From Naganishia liquefaciens (lineage: Eukaryota > Basidiomycota > Tremellomycetes > Filobasidiales > Filobasidiaceae), in contig BLZA01000028.1 in the NCBI GenBank assembly GCA_013423385.1, positions 310,001-374,000 on the forward strand: a DNA stretch of 64,000 bases, written 5' to 3'. The position numbers were made by a program, and so were the translations under genes. Positions 23,882 to 39,600 of the stretch are shown here, piece by piece. A model generated the notes under the pieces. It saw only the letters and a list, made by a program, of their open reading frames with translations. It did not search any database and was not told the DNA's origin. How positions within the stretch are numbered: the first letter of the stretch is position 1; every line of letters begins with the position of its first letter.

Positions 23882-24643
23882 TGTTCAGTTACTCATCGGC
23901 GTAGACATTCGATTCCTCGCGGACGTTTGGATTCTTTGCATGAGACCGCAGAGGAGAAGAGTCGGATCCAGGTCAATAACGTCCCTGTGTCCTTGATGAA
24001 CAACTGAAATACCGTCCAAACGCAGGAGGTGCAACATGCCATAGTTGGAAGGCCAGTCGGGATCGCGTCTTTGAACCTGAGCGACGCCGCCTCAAGTCTA
24101 AATGCGGTCGGCACAGGTGTCCAGTCATGCTTTCCCGAAGCTCGGATCGAGAAGTCGTTCGAGATCAGCTGTTGGAGCTCCGCAGTTCCTACGGTGCCGG
24201 CTTTCAGCATACCATATCATAGCGATATACCATATGCGACTCAGCAGCACCACTTCCCACCTTTGTTGACTAATGGCATGACGGCGGAAATGTCGACCAC
24301 CATGTCCAGCTCACCTGGCATGCCTGGATGACGACGACAGCTGGGGTTAGGGAAACGAGAGGGCATGAGCGTAACGGCAGAATTTGGATGGCGGGCTAAG
24401 GGGATGAAAGCTGTTGAGCAGAGTAGCAGATTTTTAATAGTTCATGAATATTGTTGTATAATCTAGCATTTCAAGCCAGTCACAGATCATCACCTCATCC
24501 TGTCCTTTCCTTGGATTTGCTGGAAGATCTCGTTCGTCTCTGCTTCCCACCTGCTGCCAAGCAGACATCCGGCTCCTTCATGCAGGTCGCAGTCCGCGTG
24601 TTCCCTGGGAATCGCTCAACGCTCATCGAGAGCAGGCAGTTAT

Positions 24644-24681
24644 TTGTTGACTGATTGCAGCATTGTTGACTGATTGCAGCA
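24644..24681 (+). repeat. 19-bp exact tandem duplication
   Basis: TTGTTGACTGATTGCAGCA occurs twice back to back (24644-24662 and 24663-24681). Confidence 0.9.
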
Positions 24682-27600
24682 GATCCGAGAAAGGAGAGCA
24701 TATCACTCCATGATGTACCCGATGGCAAGCCTCCACCGTCTCAAGGCAGGGACACCTTGGTGACCCCGACTTCACGCACTCATCTTCAAACCGGTGATAT
24801 GCATGACGAGGATACTACGCCGAAACCACATTATAATTGTTCTCTAGATACAGCCCGTGGCCATCTTCGTTATCCTTTTCAGACTACCATTTATGTGCAA
24901 TCCGAAGAAAACGGGACAGTCCCACTTGACAGGCAGCGGGGTAAAATATTATAAATACAAATAAGTCAAGGGGCCACTTCCGCCGAGGTTCCGGTATTTC
25001 GAACGCCGTGCGAGGTGTTGGAGAGGTTTGTCTTCGTCGGTCGTCGTGTATCAGATGGCGAAGACGAGTTGATGGTAATGATTCTGATTATGAGTTGAGA
25101 CAATTGAGAATGGCACTGAGGCGGATAGGTGATGATTCGAAATTCTCCCCCAAAAACCGGACGGTCGATGCCCCTGCACAACTCTCCCTATCCCAGGCGA
25201 CACGAGCGTGTTTCGAGAATCCAGTTGCGACCCATTCTCTCGAAAGATGTCGCAGTCGGTAGAGACGCCTAGTACTTCTCACCACCCATTCGACCGGTGG
25301 CGAATCGTCCGCAGGAACCGCATGCGGCGGTGCACGTACCGAGAATGAGAGCCGCACACGCGCCGACAGTGATCCACAGGGCGTTGCCCTGAATACGATT
25401 CGGTCAGTCTGTATGTCACTGCGAGGGGCCTTCTCGGTCGACACTCACGAGGTCCGCATCGTAGCCACGGTCCTCCAGCCTGTTTCGCGCAATAATCCAC
25501 AGAGCAAGGTCAATCGCGAGCGCAACGAGGGCGGCGAGAAGACCGAGGAAGGCAGTCAGGGACATGAAGATTGTGCATGCCCTTGAAGCGAGGATGATGG
25601 CGAGCTGTGCGCGGGGAAACAAAACGCGATTAGCGTGATAGATGGAAAAATGGTGAGAGAGGACGTACGAGGCCCCAGATGAGGGCGATGAGAGCGAGGG
25701 CACCAGCGATGGGGTGGAGGATTTGGACTTTGGTAAAATTGCGGAGGACACCGGTACCGTAGTTGGTGCTGCGAAAGGGTGTATGTCAGTATAATGAAAT
25801 TACTTGAGATGCGATGATGGGAATGACGGCGTCAATTTTGTGCATCGAGGAGATGCCGACAAAATGACCCATTCACCTCGAACCTTCCCTCCTGCATCAT
25901 TGCGAAACGGATAGGAGACACTCACTCAACACCCAGAGGCGTCAGATCCAGGTCGTAACCAAGCCTGGCACTACTGCAATCCCACCCTGCTCCTGCTATG
26001 TTGGTGCAATAGCCCCAGATACCGTATCGGATCTCGGAAGCGTTGGCAAACGCCTTGAGGAAGTAGACTTGGTGCCATGTCGGTGCTGACACGGAGACGA
26101 AGAGGAGGAGGACCATGGCGGCGAAGCACCAGAAGAACTGGGATGGACGGGAGAGGTGGTTAGCAGAGACGGGATGGGCGCGTGCTGACGGATGCTTACA
26201 CCTGTCCATGCTGGGGAAACCATTGTGGGATGTTGATTGTCAAGAGACGATAGACGAGTATGCGAGTAAGGTGTGGTAGCAGAAAAGCAACGATCTGTCG
26301 GGGAGACGGGTGACTGATCGTCGTTGAGTAAAAACTTGGCGGTGCTATATGTCTGAGAGTGCGATGATCTGCACTGGCGGATGGATGGATGACGTCGCGG
26401 AGGCGGAGGGTGTAGCAGTCGAAACCTGTCTCGGCTTTCTCGATTTCTCGGAATGCCTCGCCTTCGAAAAAGTTATGTCATCTGGAGCGTTGACTGAGAA
26501 TCTACCCAGTTGGGAAAGCCAGCAGGCGCAGAGGGCCAGAGCGGATCCTTTCATGTGCCATTGACGTCACTCCAGCCATCTTGGGGCGCGCGCGCGCGCG
26601 CTTGGCGAGAAAGTTCCCCGCGCGCTCGCAAAGGCGCGGGGGGTCGCCCGTTTGAAGGGGTCGTGCGATCAAGTCGAGGAGATCCCGAAAGCGAGCGAGA
26701 TCCTAGCCAGTTGCCACCGATCTGATTTCAGAGCTGGATGAAATACAAGAATATATTGGGTAGACGATAACAGTCATCCCTGTATTCGACTCTCTGGACT
26801 GGCTCTCCACGCCCATGGCTATACCCTGAACGGTCAACACAATGGATACAAGTTCGAACATATCGAGCTGTCTAGAGAAACGGGTCGGCAAATGGGTTGC
26901 ACGTTTGAGGATCCAACGATTGCGCATACCGATAAGCAGAAAAGCCGGTCGATACACCTGAGTCCTCAGCGGTACTCGATGGAGCAAAGTCCTCTCCTTC
27001 GGCGTATGGCGTCTGTCCTTTTGGGATCTGCAGGCTAGACTTTGCTGAGGTCGTGCCCGCGCTGAAACTAAGCTGTCCATCAACACTGTCTCCGGTTCCT
27101 TCAACCGCTCCGTGACGTATGAAATGCGATCAATTCATCGGCTTTGGCACAGCCCGATGAGAACAAGTGATTCCCGTTGGGGATCTCGTCGTCTGACGCG
27201 AAGAGAATCTCGGCTCGGCTCGGCATATGCTGAGAACCCTGCAGAAGATGAGGATCCTGGATTCGGTAACGAACTTTCATCGAGCGAGATGGAGCGAGAT
27301 GTTTGTAGCATATCGGAGCTCGCATGCCGAGCTACCGGGATGACTGATTCGTAGCAACTCGAGGAGTTCTGGACTGATCGGTGGGTGAGAAGTACCCACA
27401 GGAATGTGCAAGATCACCTGCAAGGAGAATGTAAGCTTTCTCGGCAAATTTAGGCTGATAGAAACCCGTTTACTTCTGGCATTATATCTGCTTCATATAA
27501 TGGCTCTGGTTGAGGAACGCTTGAGCTACGGGCGCTCTGGCCTAGTGACGTTGTAGTTCACGTGATCCTTCCCCCAGTGCTGAGTTTCTTGATGACGAGA

Positions 27601-30600
27601 TCGCATACAGGGCATTCGAACCAACGCTTTGAATTCTTTCTGAAGTGATGGTCTAGACTTCCTTGTTCGGAGAACGGTTCATCTGGCTTGCATTTAAAAG
27701 ACACAGAAACGGGAGGTGCCTTCTTTCGGGAAGCGTGGGATGGATGTGCCAGTGGTTTCCAGACCAGACTCCTTCGTCTTAGGGCTCACCGAGAAAGATC
27801 CTTCAGGCAGCTCGTGAGGCACCTCCGTTTGAGACTTTGGAGAAGGGCGTGAACGACGCTTTCTCGGAAATCGCTCGACTGACATTGAAAGGTTCTCTCA
27901 AATGGGAGGTCGCTGTGCTTTTCACAATCGGAGGCTTCGGAAGCTGAGGAGCCGCGTGAAGCCGCATGGTCAGGTAGAAATGCCAGGTCGCAGCAGTTTC
28001 TCCTATCGGCAAGTATTTGCCTTTCTGCCTTCCGACAAGGTCATGGATTGTTGTACTTCACATGACTTACATATATGCCAAATACCAACGCGGGTCATTG
28101 TTCAGAGGGCGTCCTGTAAACCATGTCCATCAGAACCTGGAAGTGTATTGAGAAACGACCAGAGGCGATTCGGTCGCATAACGGCCTTCATTACACCTCG
28201 AGACCCGAGTCGTGTACACGAGGTGCTCCCGATACATCGCTTAATTTCGGTTACAGCGTGGACTCGCTTTGTTTGTCCGTGCGCGATCGGCGAGGTCGAG
28301 ACGACAACAAGATTTCCGACCGTGGCTGGGGACGGCAGGGTGAGTTCGTCCATTCAACACAGGACAGGACACGGACACGGACAGGACCCAAAGGCTGGTA
28401 CCTTGACCCCTTGAGGCAGAGGATTCGCACGCTGGGAACTTGACGACGATATCGATTGCGACGATCACGAACGGAAACGACCTGACGACCGATACAGCCC
28501 CGAACACGAAACTTGGATGCCATATTGAAAGCCATTATTGCAACACCATCTCATTGTTTTCAAAGACTGAGTGAAGAATCACCCGTGAAAACAATACTCA
28601 ATCCACCCATCACGATTGCAATGTCGCCTGCGGGAGCGAACTCAACGCCGAATTCGGCTGCTTCCAACATCTCGGCTTCGCAGTCACCTTTGCAAGTGCA
28701 GCAACAGCAGCCAGGTATTTCTTTCCCAAACTATCAAAGCACTGGGGATACACAGTTGGAAGACCATCTACGGGTCAAGTCGCCATCGGCCCTGTCCAAT
28801 AACTCGGCATCCTTGAACGAGCTCAGTCGAGCTATCAGTAACACCAGGTCAAACGGCGGTGAGGGATTAATGGATCCAGGCAGCGCGACACACCCACCTC
28901 AGCCACAGCATCGACAATACCTTTCCGAGATGAACGCACGTCCAAACTTTAATCCCAATATACCGTCAAACAACAGCCCATTTCAACAGTATAACATCAA
29001 TGGCGATGGATATTCTGGTAATACTGGAATCGATATAGGAGCGGGACCAGGGATGGAGGATATGATTGGCAAGTGGATTGACGGCGTCGGAGGCGGTCTG
29101 AATAGAGCGCTCGGTAGCGCGGGCTCTTTATCTGGCCTAGTTTCAGCTGCAGGACTCTCCACTCAGTCTTACGGCAACATGTCAGCGGCGGATCGACAAG
29201 CATGGTTGACAAAGTCAATATTCGGAGGTTACCAAGAGCCAACGCAGAATGAAGGGGGATTACAAGCGGCAATGAGCGCGTACAACGGTAGTCAACTTCC
29301 GTATCCTCAGCACGAGCCAATGGCGCAACAACAGCGAGGACTCAACAGCAACACTCAGTTGTATGGAATGGGATTGCCAAACCCCTTTCCCGCCGGCAAT
29401 GCCGGACTGCACCCCTTTTTGAATGAGACCATGTACGCGAATCCGGGAACGTTCGGCCTCGGTGCTCAAGGTGGACCGGAAATGGCCATGGGGCGACAAC
29501 CAGGGGACTTTGACGCGGACGGAATCAACACGGCGTTGGCGGGAATCCACCTTAGTGGATACGGCGATTCAAGTAGCCGTCCAAATAACGCCCACGACAA
29601 TCTTGGTGGCAGACCCGCGGTCATCTCACCCACTGGTCTCAACGCTGGAGGCCCTCCATCAACATCATCCGGTCGTGGATCGATGAACAGTTCCGCTCCA
29701 GGGTCAGCGCTCAGTCAACTCAGCGGTGGAAGTGGCGGAACTGGCGTGACGAGTTTCAGCAGCGGAAGTGGCGGTGGAAATTCCGCCGGACGCGGTCAGC
29801 ATTCTATTAATGTCAACTCGGCTAACGGACGGGCCATGATCGGCGGCCTATTGGATGATGACAAGGATGTCATTCCTACGGCAATCGTCATCAAAAATAT
29901 TCCCTTCGATGTTGTCAAGGAGAAGATGTTGGAAGTCATCGTAAGTTCTTGTTCGAGGCTTGTGCGACATAGCTGAATCCTCGCTTCTCTCCTCAGCTGA
30001 GCTTGGGAGCCCCGTTACCGTATGCCTTCAATTACCACTACGAGAACAATCAATTCCGGGGATTGGCATTTGCCAACTTCCGCCAGCCGTTTGAAGCAGA
30101 TTCCGTTGTTGCCGCTCTCAACGGCTACGATCTGTTTGGTCGAAAACTTCGAGTCGAGTACAAAAAGGTACTCCAGGTTGGCGAAAAGGAGCGAATTGAA
30201 AAGGAGAAAGCTATTCGCCGAATGAAGAGCGCGCAGCTTCGAGGCAATGGAAGCGGAAACACGACGCCAAATTCTGCGACTCATCCGGGTTTTGCGTCGC
30301 AACAGCGCCCAGGGGTGAACGGTGTACCTGCGATGCCTAACATGGGCCCAGGACGGACAGGCGGATCTGGCTGGTATTCGCGCAATCTGCAAAGCGATAC
30401 TCTTCACGAAGGCGATCATGCGCAATATGTGCAGCATCCCGGCATCAATTCGCGAACCAGCTACGATGACCCTCATCAGCCGAACGGTCGGGATCAAGCG
30501 TCTCAATCTGACTCTCCACCTTCTTCGGCCAGTCACACAGATCATTCTGCCCAGAACACGCGGTTCGGCGCGCAGGAGCACGATGCAAACGTTCAGGTCG

Positions 30601-33600
30601 ACCATTCCGACCCGTGGACATTTGACATGCATACAAAGCTCGTTATGTTCATGGCGGATCGTACGACGGACGAGACCACGTTCAGCTCGAATCTTAGTCA
30701 ACAGGAAAAGAAGATTATACACGCTCTCGCTGCGAGACTGCACTTGCAGCATTCGGATGTCGATGGAAGGGTCGTTGTTGGGAAACAGGCAAGTAATGCT
30801 CGGAGTCAAGCAGTGAGTGTCGAATTTCGCACACGCTGTTTTGTTGCTCATGGATCGCGCAACGACAGCTCGGTCGACCACAGACGCGAGGCTATGGAGC
30901 GCAAGCTGGTTCTTACCTACATCCTCATTCTGCCCAAGGCCCAAGCCTTCGCAATCGAACGAGTATGCCAAACCTGAACGGCATTAATACTCAATCTTCT
31001 GGACAGCGAGAACCGTCACGACTCTTATCGCGACAGAGTACGCAGAACTTGCGAGATTTCGCTTCTCGATCCGGTAATCCGCATTCAGCACCGCTGTCGC
31101 AACATCCGACTCGCAGAACGTTCGTCTCTTCCGGAACTGGGCTGCCGGCATCTCAAGGCTTTAACAGTATCTTTGGATCGAGCATGGGACAACCTTCAGG
31201 ATCCGCTCTTGATATCCTGCCCTCGCCGACATCCCCCTCGGATCCCACAATGCAACCCAGCCTTGCATTGCCCTCCCGCGGGTTTGCCGCGAGCCGATCT
31301 AGCTTCCGATCTCGTCATGGATCCACGGAAAGCGCCAGGAACGCCCACGCCAACGGCGTCATCGGGAGTCAAAGGCCGTCCAGTGTGACTGGAATGGCGC
31401 CCATCAACTCTGCCTACAAGTCGGATGACCGATCAGGGCATACTAGCGGGAGCAGCGTGATTGCTGAAGAGGAAGGTTCGGCTGAAGAGCGAGTCACACT
31501 GGAAGCGTAGACGGTTTCTCATTCGGTCCGCGGCAGGTTTTTCTCAGGGGTTTAGGGCAATTTCAGCAATGACATCTCTCATCCGTAACTCATAACAAGC
31601 ATTTTTCGGTTCCAGCCGGAGGGTCCGCTGGCTTACACTCTATTTCTCTCACCTACTTTCGCAACGCATCGCATGGATCGCTGGCCGCAAAAGAAGATCA
31701 GCGCATGTCTGTGCAATATCTGCAGTGCCGCTTCACGTATTGTAACATAAACCTCGGCTTGTCCGTCCCTGGACAGATATAGCGATATTGACGAACCTTG
31801 TACGAATCCCGTCTTGTATGACTTTAATGCCGATATGACAGTGATGAATAGTTACATGAATAGCTCACGGAAGCCTTGGCGATGTACCGCGATGTTCTTC
31901 GTCACTCCAGACGTCTGGTGGCGAACTCTAGCCATTGAGATCGATATTACGTGGCAATGCAAGACGCTGTCAACAGAACGAGCGGATGCAATTGCGCGGG
32001 CATGCACACAGTAGCTGCTAGCTGATGGCGGTGAACATGATTCATCATCGCTAGCATGCAGGTATTGATGGGTAGATTCAGTTCATCCGTTCAGCGTATC
32101 CTGTGCAGAGTCCTCGGTCTGTGCTTTCCAATCCACTGCAAAAATTTGCCTCAGCCAGAACACGAGGCTTCAACCGCTCCTCAACCCGAACCTTACCAGA
32201 CGCCATGAACAATCCGCTTTTAGCGATTCAGGTCCGTTGACGAGATCATACACCCTGAATCAATAGGCTTATATTTCCTTTTTCAGAGTCAATACTGGGC
32301 TGTCAGAGACTATCTGTCACCGGTGAGTGCTTTGCTTTGCACTGTCTTGCCCACGATATTTCTGCCGATCAAACGGCATCATCTCGATCATTCAGCTGAG
32401 AATCCACATGCCTTTCCGCTTGCAGGTGCTCAAGGAATCAAAGTTCAAGGAGCACGGCCGAATTACTCCAGGTGAGCTGAGACTCCCAGCATGGTGATCT
32501 CCAGTAGCTGATTACGTATGTCACCGCTTGCAGAGGAGTTTGTGGCAGCTGGGGACTTCTTGACCTACAAGTTCCCAGTATGGCAATGGTATGTAAACAC
32601 ATGCCTATAGATGCCTTCCGAGCTCTTCAGAATTGAAGGTGATCGTTTCAGGCAGAAAGCGGTGCCTGGAAAAGGAAGAGATTTCTTGCCGGCGGACAAA
32701 CAGTTCCTCATTACACGGAATGGTCTGTCTCTCAGAAAGTCAATCACCTTTCCAATACTGATGCCTATTGTTTGCATCAAGTGCCCTGCTTCCGGAGAGC
32801 GACAACGCTCAACTATACCGATGAAGATGAAGATGCAGAACGGCTCCTCAGCTTTCTTGACGAGGTCCGCAGTCGCACTCGCTTCAACTTGATAGTTGCG
32901 GGACTGAAACGGTGCTTTGCTCTTTACAGGCAGATGAAGCGGCGGGACCTAATGGAAAGCTGCGATCGGAGGGAAAGGGATCGTCAGACGAGGATTGGGT
33001 AGAAACGCATGTGAATCGAGGTGAGCTTTGATTTCTTTGCAGGTCGCAAGCCGCATCCTGACCGTAACGCATAGCCCCTCTGCCAAAGGCAGGCTCTGGC
33101 GACATGGATGGGATCCCGGATATGGATGCACACGATGCTTCTCAAGCTCGAAATTCATCAGCGCAGGGGCTCGATGCCTCGAAAATGGAATTGGAACGCC
33201 TGAAGATTTCGGATGATGATATACCTGATATGGACGAGATACCGGATATGGATGATGAGGGGGTTGCCACGATGGAAGAGGAAGGCGATGAGGCGGAAGC
33301 GATATTGGTACGGCCAACAGCGTGAGTCAAAGACTACATGTTGAGATGACTCTGGGACTGAAACGATCTCGGCTGCAGGGCGGAAATGGACAAGTCCAAG
33401 ACGAGGGAGAACCTATTACAAGTAAGAACGTATGATTGCCTCATAAGCTATGACAAGCATTACCAAACCCCACGGTTCTGGTTGATGGGATACGATGAGG
33501 CAAGTCTGAATGGCTTCTGCATTACCACTCGCTTAAATACTTCTGCAGGACAAGAAACCTCTAACGCCAACACAAGTCTTCCAAGATGTTCCGTCGGATC

Positions 33601-36600
33601 ATGCATTCAAGACAATGACTATGGAGACGTTCCCCTATTCCGGCCAACTATTGGCTTCCGTTCATCCATGCAAGCACGCGAGCGTCATGAAAAAGTTCAT
33701 CGACAGGATGGAGGCCGCACAGCGGGAGAGCTCTCCGCCAGGTTCAAGCTCGGAAACGGCACAAGAGTCATCGACGAGCATGACATCGGGAAAGAAGAAG
33801 TGGGGTCTGGGTGGTATGGTGAAGAGAATGACAGGAAACGTTCCGACAGTCAACAGCGTGAAGAAGACAGGAGAGGAGGGCGACAAGGGTGCGGCGCCGC
33901 CGACGACAGGTCTGCAGGTGGACTTTTATCTCGTCATCGTGAGTCGGCTGCAAGCGTATCTCCTTGGGATGTCCCGCTGACGCATCCACAAAGTTCCTGA
34001 AATTCATCGCGAGTATCGTGCCTACTATCGAGGTAGGCTCTGTGATATGGCATGAGGATATCTGGCCCTGATCTTCGAATCTCAAATCTTACAGGTCGAC
34101 AGCACGACAGCCTTCTGAGTGTCGCTTGCTTAATTAGACGAATGAATTGGGAGAACATTCGCCTTCATTTTTCAGCAGTTGTATGGTTAGGCTTTCTTCG
34201 CATAGCATTTGTATTCGTATAAGATTGCCGGAACGATAGTCACGGGAAGGCAACATGTCGAGCTGAAGCCTTAATACCTTGCAGGCACTCAGAGATACTT
34301 GTTGCCTTTTGAAAGACGGCAGAAACCATCAGAACCTTTGTCTTTTCTCGCACTACACATCTCTTCTTGATGTATGGCGCAGTGGTGCTGCTTGCCTGCG
34401 TTGAAAATATCTAGGCAAATCCTCAGCCGGGAATCTGATTACATACGCATTTGAAAGGTAAGCAGGCTACCGGCATGTGAATAGTTGAGACGGGCTGAGT
34501 GGGAAAAATCTCGAACGCTCAAGTACCTGTTTTGTCCCAGAAGGAATCGTCCACCTGCCCTCATTGAAAGATACCTTGCAACTCGCTGTTGAATTCCCGA
34601 CATTCGGTGTCTGGAATACTAAAATGCCTACTTCTGATTACTCATACACACATACACAATTGATTTTTTCTTCTACGATCTCTTCAATCTGCCTGAGTAC
34701 CTCCTCCGGAAATCCTTCTTTCTGCGAAAGAAGCACCAGTCTTTTTATCCCTGCTTCGGACAATATAACAAAGAATCTATCGAGTTGGGAGTACGACAGT
34801 TTCGCCATTTAGGAGTTCTGGCTTGCATGGCTTGGATGAGCTATAAATGGCTGAACATGGTTCGAAAAGCTAGTATACCTTGCTGTGACATTATGCCTCA
34901 CGTTCCTCTACACACTGTCATTGCGGATCCCTATTCGACTTGTCGACTCAATGGACTCCCGACCACCGGCGTGCCCGCTCTAGAAACCCCATTCGTTTTG
35001 GCGGCAGTCCGCAAAGATTTTTGCAGTGCGGCAGGAAGCGCTTTGCGTAGTTGTTGAACCGATGCGATGGGGAATTTCGATCTGAAGAAGATTCGTATCA
35101 GCCGTGAATCGGAGATTTCATGAGAGGAGCGCAGAACGTGCTTGCAGGTTGTACAGATTGGTTGTGGTGAGCAGAAGACTAAAGTGACAGGTCAGCGGCC
35201 ATACATCTTGCTTTGTATGCCCCATCGGGACCAAGAGCGCTTACTGGACAGACAGACGGAGCAAACGAAACCAATATCGACGACCCGCTGATGACAGAAA
35301 CATACAGCCCTGAAATCCACCTTGTCTTGCAGCGGCAATCCTAGTTGGTCCCGCAGATGTGGTGGCGGAAGGAAGATGAGCTGAGTGAGAAAGTTCAGCA
35401 CATTAGAATGCACTTTGAGCGGTAATTGCGGCTCACATTGAGGTATATGAGGAACGCTGCGCGCTTAGGTAACTTGAAGTAGATGCCATGAGTGAGGTGG
35501 GATGCTTGTTGGAGAAAGATGGAGTCGGTCGGATGGAGATTGACGACGTCTATTGGAATTTTCTGCGAGAGAGGGTGGTCAGCAGCTGTAGCAGTATCAA
35601 AATGGCAGTCATACTCACCCGTTTCTGCGCCGCAAACACGGAATTCATCAACCCGACATAGCCACCACTACCCCTCTCTGGAGTGTTATTGACAATGAGC
35701 ACCCGCGCCTTGACGTTGCTTGTCGCGTCGGTATTTTCGAGAATAATGCCTGTTGCAGATGCTTGTACATTGGCGAGCTGAGCGTGCGGATTTGAGGAGG
35801 TGGGATGCAGGCGGTTGATATCTGAGTGATGGTAAGCCAGGTGTAACGGTGGCAAAGGAGAACATACGACATAAAGCTCGCAGAAGGGCCGGAACGATTG
35901 CGGGACCATCTGGAGGATTGTCAACAAGATGGATGCAAGATTCGACGAGCTACTTGCCCTTCATCATGGCTGTCACTGCATCGTCTGCGCCATCTACAGC
36001 CATCCCGTCATCGGCAGCCAACTCGGCCTCTTGCTGTTGCATCAATTCGCGTAGCCTACTCTTGACTGTCTGACTCATCGCGTGGAATGGTTCAAACGCA
36101 TTTGGTGGAAGGGAGTGTTCGAGAGAGACCGAAGGCGCTTGCGAGGAGTAGAGCAATTCTCTGAAAAGAAGGGTCAGTCAAGCTCGCGGACGGGTTTGCT
36201 CGAACCCTATCCCCGCAACTTTGTTCGTCGCGCTTGTGACGACGGCCAGATATCCTCAAGGACGGTGATTCCTGGAAGACGGGATCAATGCGACCTTGTG
36301 ATATTTTCGAAAAATCTTGCGGACAGTTTGCGTCGAAGATCACACATTTCCCTGCATGACTGCAATCTGGTATGGCACGTTCTTGTCTTGGCCAAGCGAC
36401 CTCTGGGTAGTCCTGAAAGATGCCTAGAACATCCTTGGGAAAATCCTGTCATCAAGGTGCCGCCCAATTGCATGACGTTGTCTGGAAGGACTGAATCCTG
36501 CAGGCGTCTCGAAAAATTCTTCCCGTTCCGCAGGCGAGTCTGTTCATCCATGAGCAACAAGCCTCCATAAGCATCTCTCGAGATCAGAGCCAGGAGTTCT

Positions 36601-39600
36601 GCTGAACATGAAGGTTCATATGCATCCTCCCTCGACCCCTTGTCCACGAAAAGATCAGACACCCTGCGCCAACCTTGCAGCCTCAAGGTCCCTTCGCTGG
36701 AGTGCCTTCGCTCTAATGATCCATGGTCGTCGGCTAACCGATCGTTGAGCGTCCCGACGTCATTCATGCGGGGCGAGGACGTTTCTCGTCATCGGTCAGG
36801 CGAATTTGTGCCTGGCATGCGCCAAGACTTTCAATCCATGACAAGCGAAACAAGGAGATGCTTTGCAGCCTTCGGAACATGGTGTTACGCTTCTCACGAG
36901 TCGTTCCACAGAAATTGATCGTCTCTGCCATGCCTTGTCGGAATCGCTGAACAAGACACCAAGTCTGACGGGTCATTTGCAACGCTTGCGATTCTATTCA
37001 AGATCGCGGCACCGTTCCAGCCTCGCTCTTGCAACAAATTGATTCCGCGAGCGTCGACCTGCGATGCGCCATTCTTTATGGAGATGCCCAACGATCAACG
37101 GACCTACGACTCCCTCGCAGAGGAAAGTCCGATGTGGGCGTCTTGCTGCATCCTCTCGCTATTGCTCGAAATATGACTGATTTCGGACTGTCCTGCGACA
37201 ATCTCGTGCGTGAGGAAAGCCCTCACTAACGCTCGTCAACGAGACAGGGATGCTCGCGCGGCCTTCGGCGCACTCGGAAATCCTGGATTGGGCGCTTCTT
37301 ATTGTCGCTCAACTCGAGGCTGCTCTCGCTCCTTTCGGTATCTCGGACTTTTCCGCTTGCGGTGCCCGCATCTTCGCTTCGCTCCAGACTGATTCCCGCC
37401 GTGGTCGTTTCGCTCCTCGGCCTTGTACTCACGACTTTCCCCTCGCCATCGCCCCATACACCATCAACTCATTCCCCCACTTGCTCGCCAGGTGGGCATT
37501 CAGAAACACCAAAAGCTCTCCCAACGCCTTTTCCACGTCCATCGGTTCCGTCTGAGTGCCTGGATCGGCCGAGATGGCCCATGAGAGTGGATGGAGGTCG
37601 AAGATGACGAGGAGGACGGAGGGGAAGTCCTCCATTGCGCTCAAAGCGGGTGTATCGACTCGGTTGTTGTTTAATTGAGCCTCGATTTGATCAAGTGAGC
37701 GATGCAGCAGTGTTGTGTGGCGAGTAGAAGAATGGGAACACGCAGACTACGTTGCCATTCCAAACGTTGCTTCGTCTATCGAGACTGAAAGTGATACCAA
37801 GCGAGCATCGTGAGGTGAGACATCGCGCCCGATCGCTCGGCCGCCGCGATCAAGATGTATCTTGCTGTACTGCCCTCATCCGGTCCGCACCACGCGACCT
37901 ACACGCCCGGATCGACGCGTTTTGGCACATCGATGAACAAAAGGGACGCGCATCAGCTTCGCGTATCGAGGTCCTTTGGGCCCGGATGGAAGCCCTGGGA
38001 TAGGAGCGATCACCCAATTCCTTGAGCGTCCCTTTGGTCGTGTGCGCATCCTTTTGTTCTTCCCGTACAGGAATCCGAGACAAGAGCGCTCATCACCGCA
38101 TTCGCCTCTTTGACAACGTGGAATCGCAGCAAAAACAGATACACCGACGGTACCGAATTTGCCAAATCAGGCAAAGATAAACCGCAAGACAGGCCCTGCT
38201 GGCACCATGTCGCTCGCTCCACCTCAGCCGCACCATAATTCGAACCCGCGCCTCTCCTCTGTCCTCCCAGGCATCACTTGTTCCACCTGCGCAGCCCAAA
38301 TACCCCTCGGACACCTCGGCGATCACGTCTGCGCCGACGCCCGTCGTCAACCCGCGCGACAGCCTGCTCCAGCCGCTTTACCCGTCGGCGGAACATCGTC
38401 ACTCTCGGCTCGTACCCCGATGCCGTTGAAGATTGATCTCGGTGTCGTATCGAACTGGACCGACCAGGTGAGGAAGGGTGCAGGGGAAGCCGGCATGGCA
38501 GGCGTTGGGCGACGTGGGTTCGGAATGGATTATGATGGTGCGTTTTCATGTTTTCTCGCCTGGGACCGTGTTGAGGGTCACCTGGCTGACAATCCACTAG
38601 GCACCCCATCGCCAACGTTTCTTCATCCACTTCGTGCGCACACCCCGCCGCACGCTTACATTTCCTCGGGCCCATCAACGCACCAAGCGCAAAACGCCTC
38701 ATCTCCATATTTTATCGCCGCGCAAGCTGCCGCTGCCGCTGTCCCTCCATCCGCCCACCTCGACACTTCGATCCCAGATCGCGCACCTTCTCCACTCGCC
38801 ACGTCGCGTGACCCTACGCAAACGAGGTTTCATCCGCCTGGTAGCTACAACGCTTCAACCCACGAGCCGATGGTATCCCCGCCGGGTGTACCACAGACAG
38901 CGACCTCGAATGCAACGATCTCGTATACCACTGCGACCGAGATGTCCCCGAGGGACCCGTCGACGATGACTATGTTGATGTCGAGTGTCAAGGGCAAAGG
39001 CCCGGCGTACCCCCGACCGAGCGTTACGCCGGCAGAGTACACACACCAGCAGCAGCAGCAACGACAGAGGATGCCCGGTGGGACGTCTGGACGACCGGTC
39101 GTGGAGCTTCAGGAAAGGCCAGGGTCGACCTCCAAGGGACCTCTAAAAGTCGTCAACACGACACCAAGGCCGGAGAGCATCGATGCCTTCCAAAAAGAAA
39201 CCGGCGCCTTATCAAAGGTGGCGGGCTCCAGGCTGGCAAGTGGTCCCACAACAACAGACATCAGCACGAGCGGAACATTATCACCGCTCAGGGACTCGCT
39301 ACCGGAACACTCGAAATGGAACACTCTCCGACGTAGTCTCCGTCGCGGTCCAAGCTTTAACGGAACCTCCGCCGCATCCTCCTCACCAGCACTTGCGATC
39401 CCCGAAATCACCCGACCCGAGGACAGCGGGCGCGCTGGGCAAAAGTCTGCTGAGCGGGACTCGCTGGAACAGCTGCAGGATCTGTTGACGTCCGGATCGA
39501 CGGATAAGATGCAATTTCTCGAGCGGTACAAGCAAATGGCAGAGGCGGGTGGAGCGCGCTCGTTGCCGATGAGCCGATCGTTGTCGAACCAAAGTCCGAC

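Larger units (their letters stand above)
23181..25268. other. Intergenic region with small repeats, no supported gene
   Basis: About 2.1 kb between the YME2 stop and the PalI-like stop, with short frames only. It is A/T-richer than the genes around it and holds two small repeats listed separately. I find no domain-bearing frame or RNA gene. Confidence 0.4.
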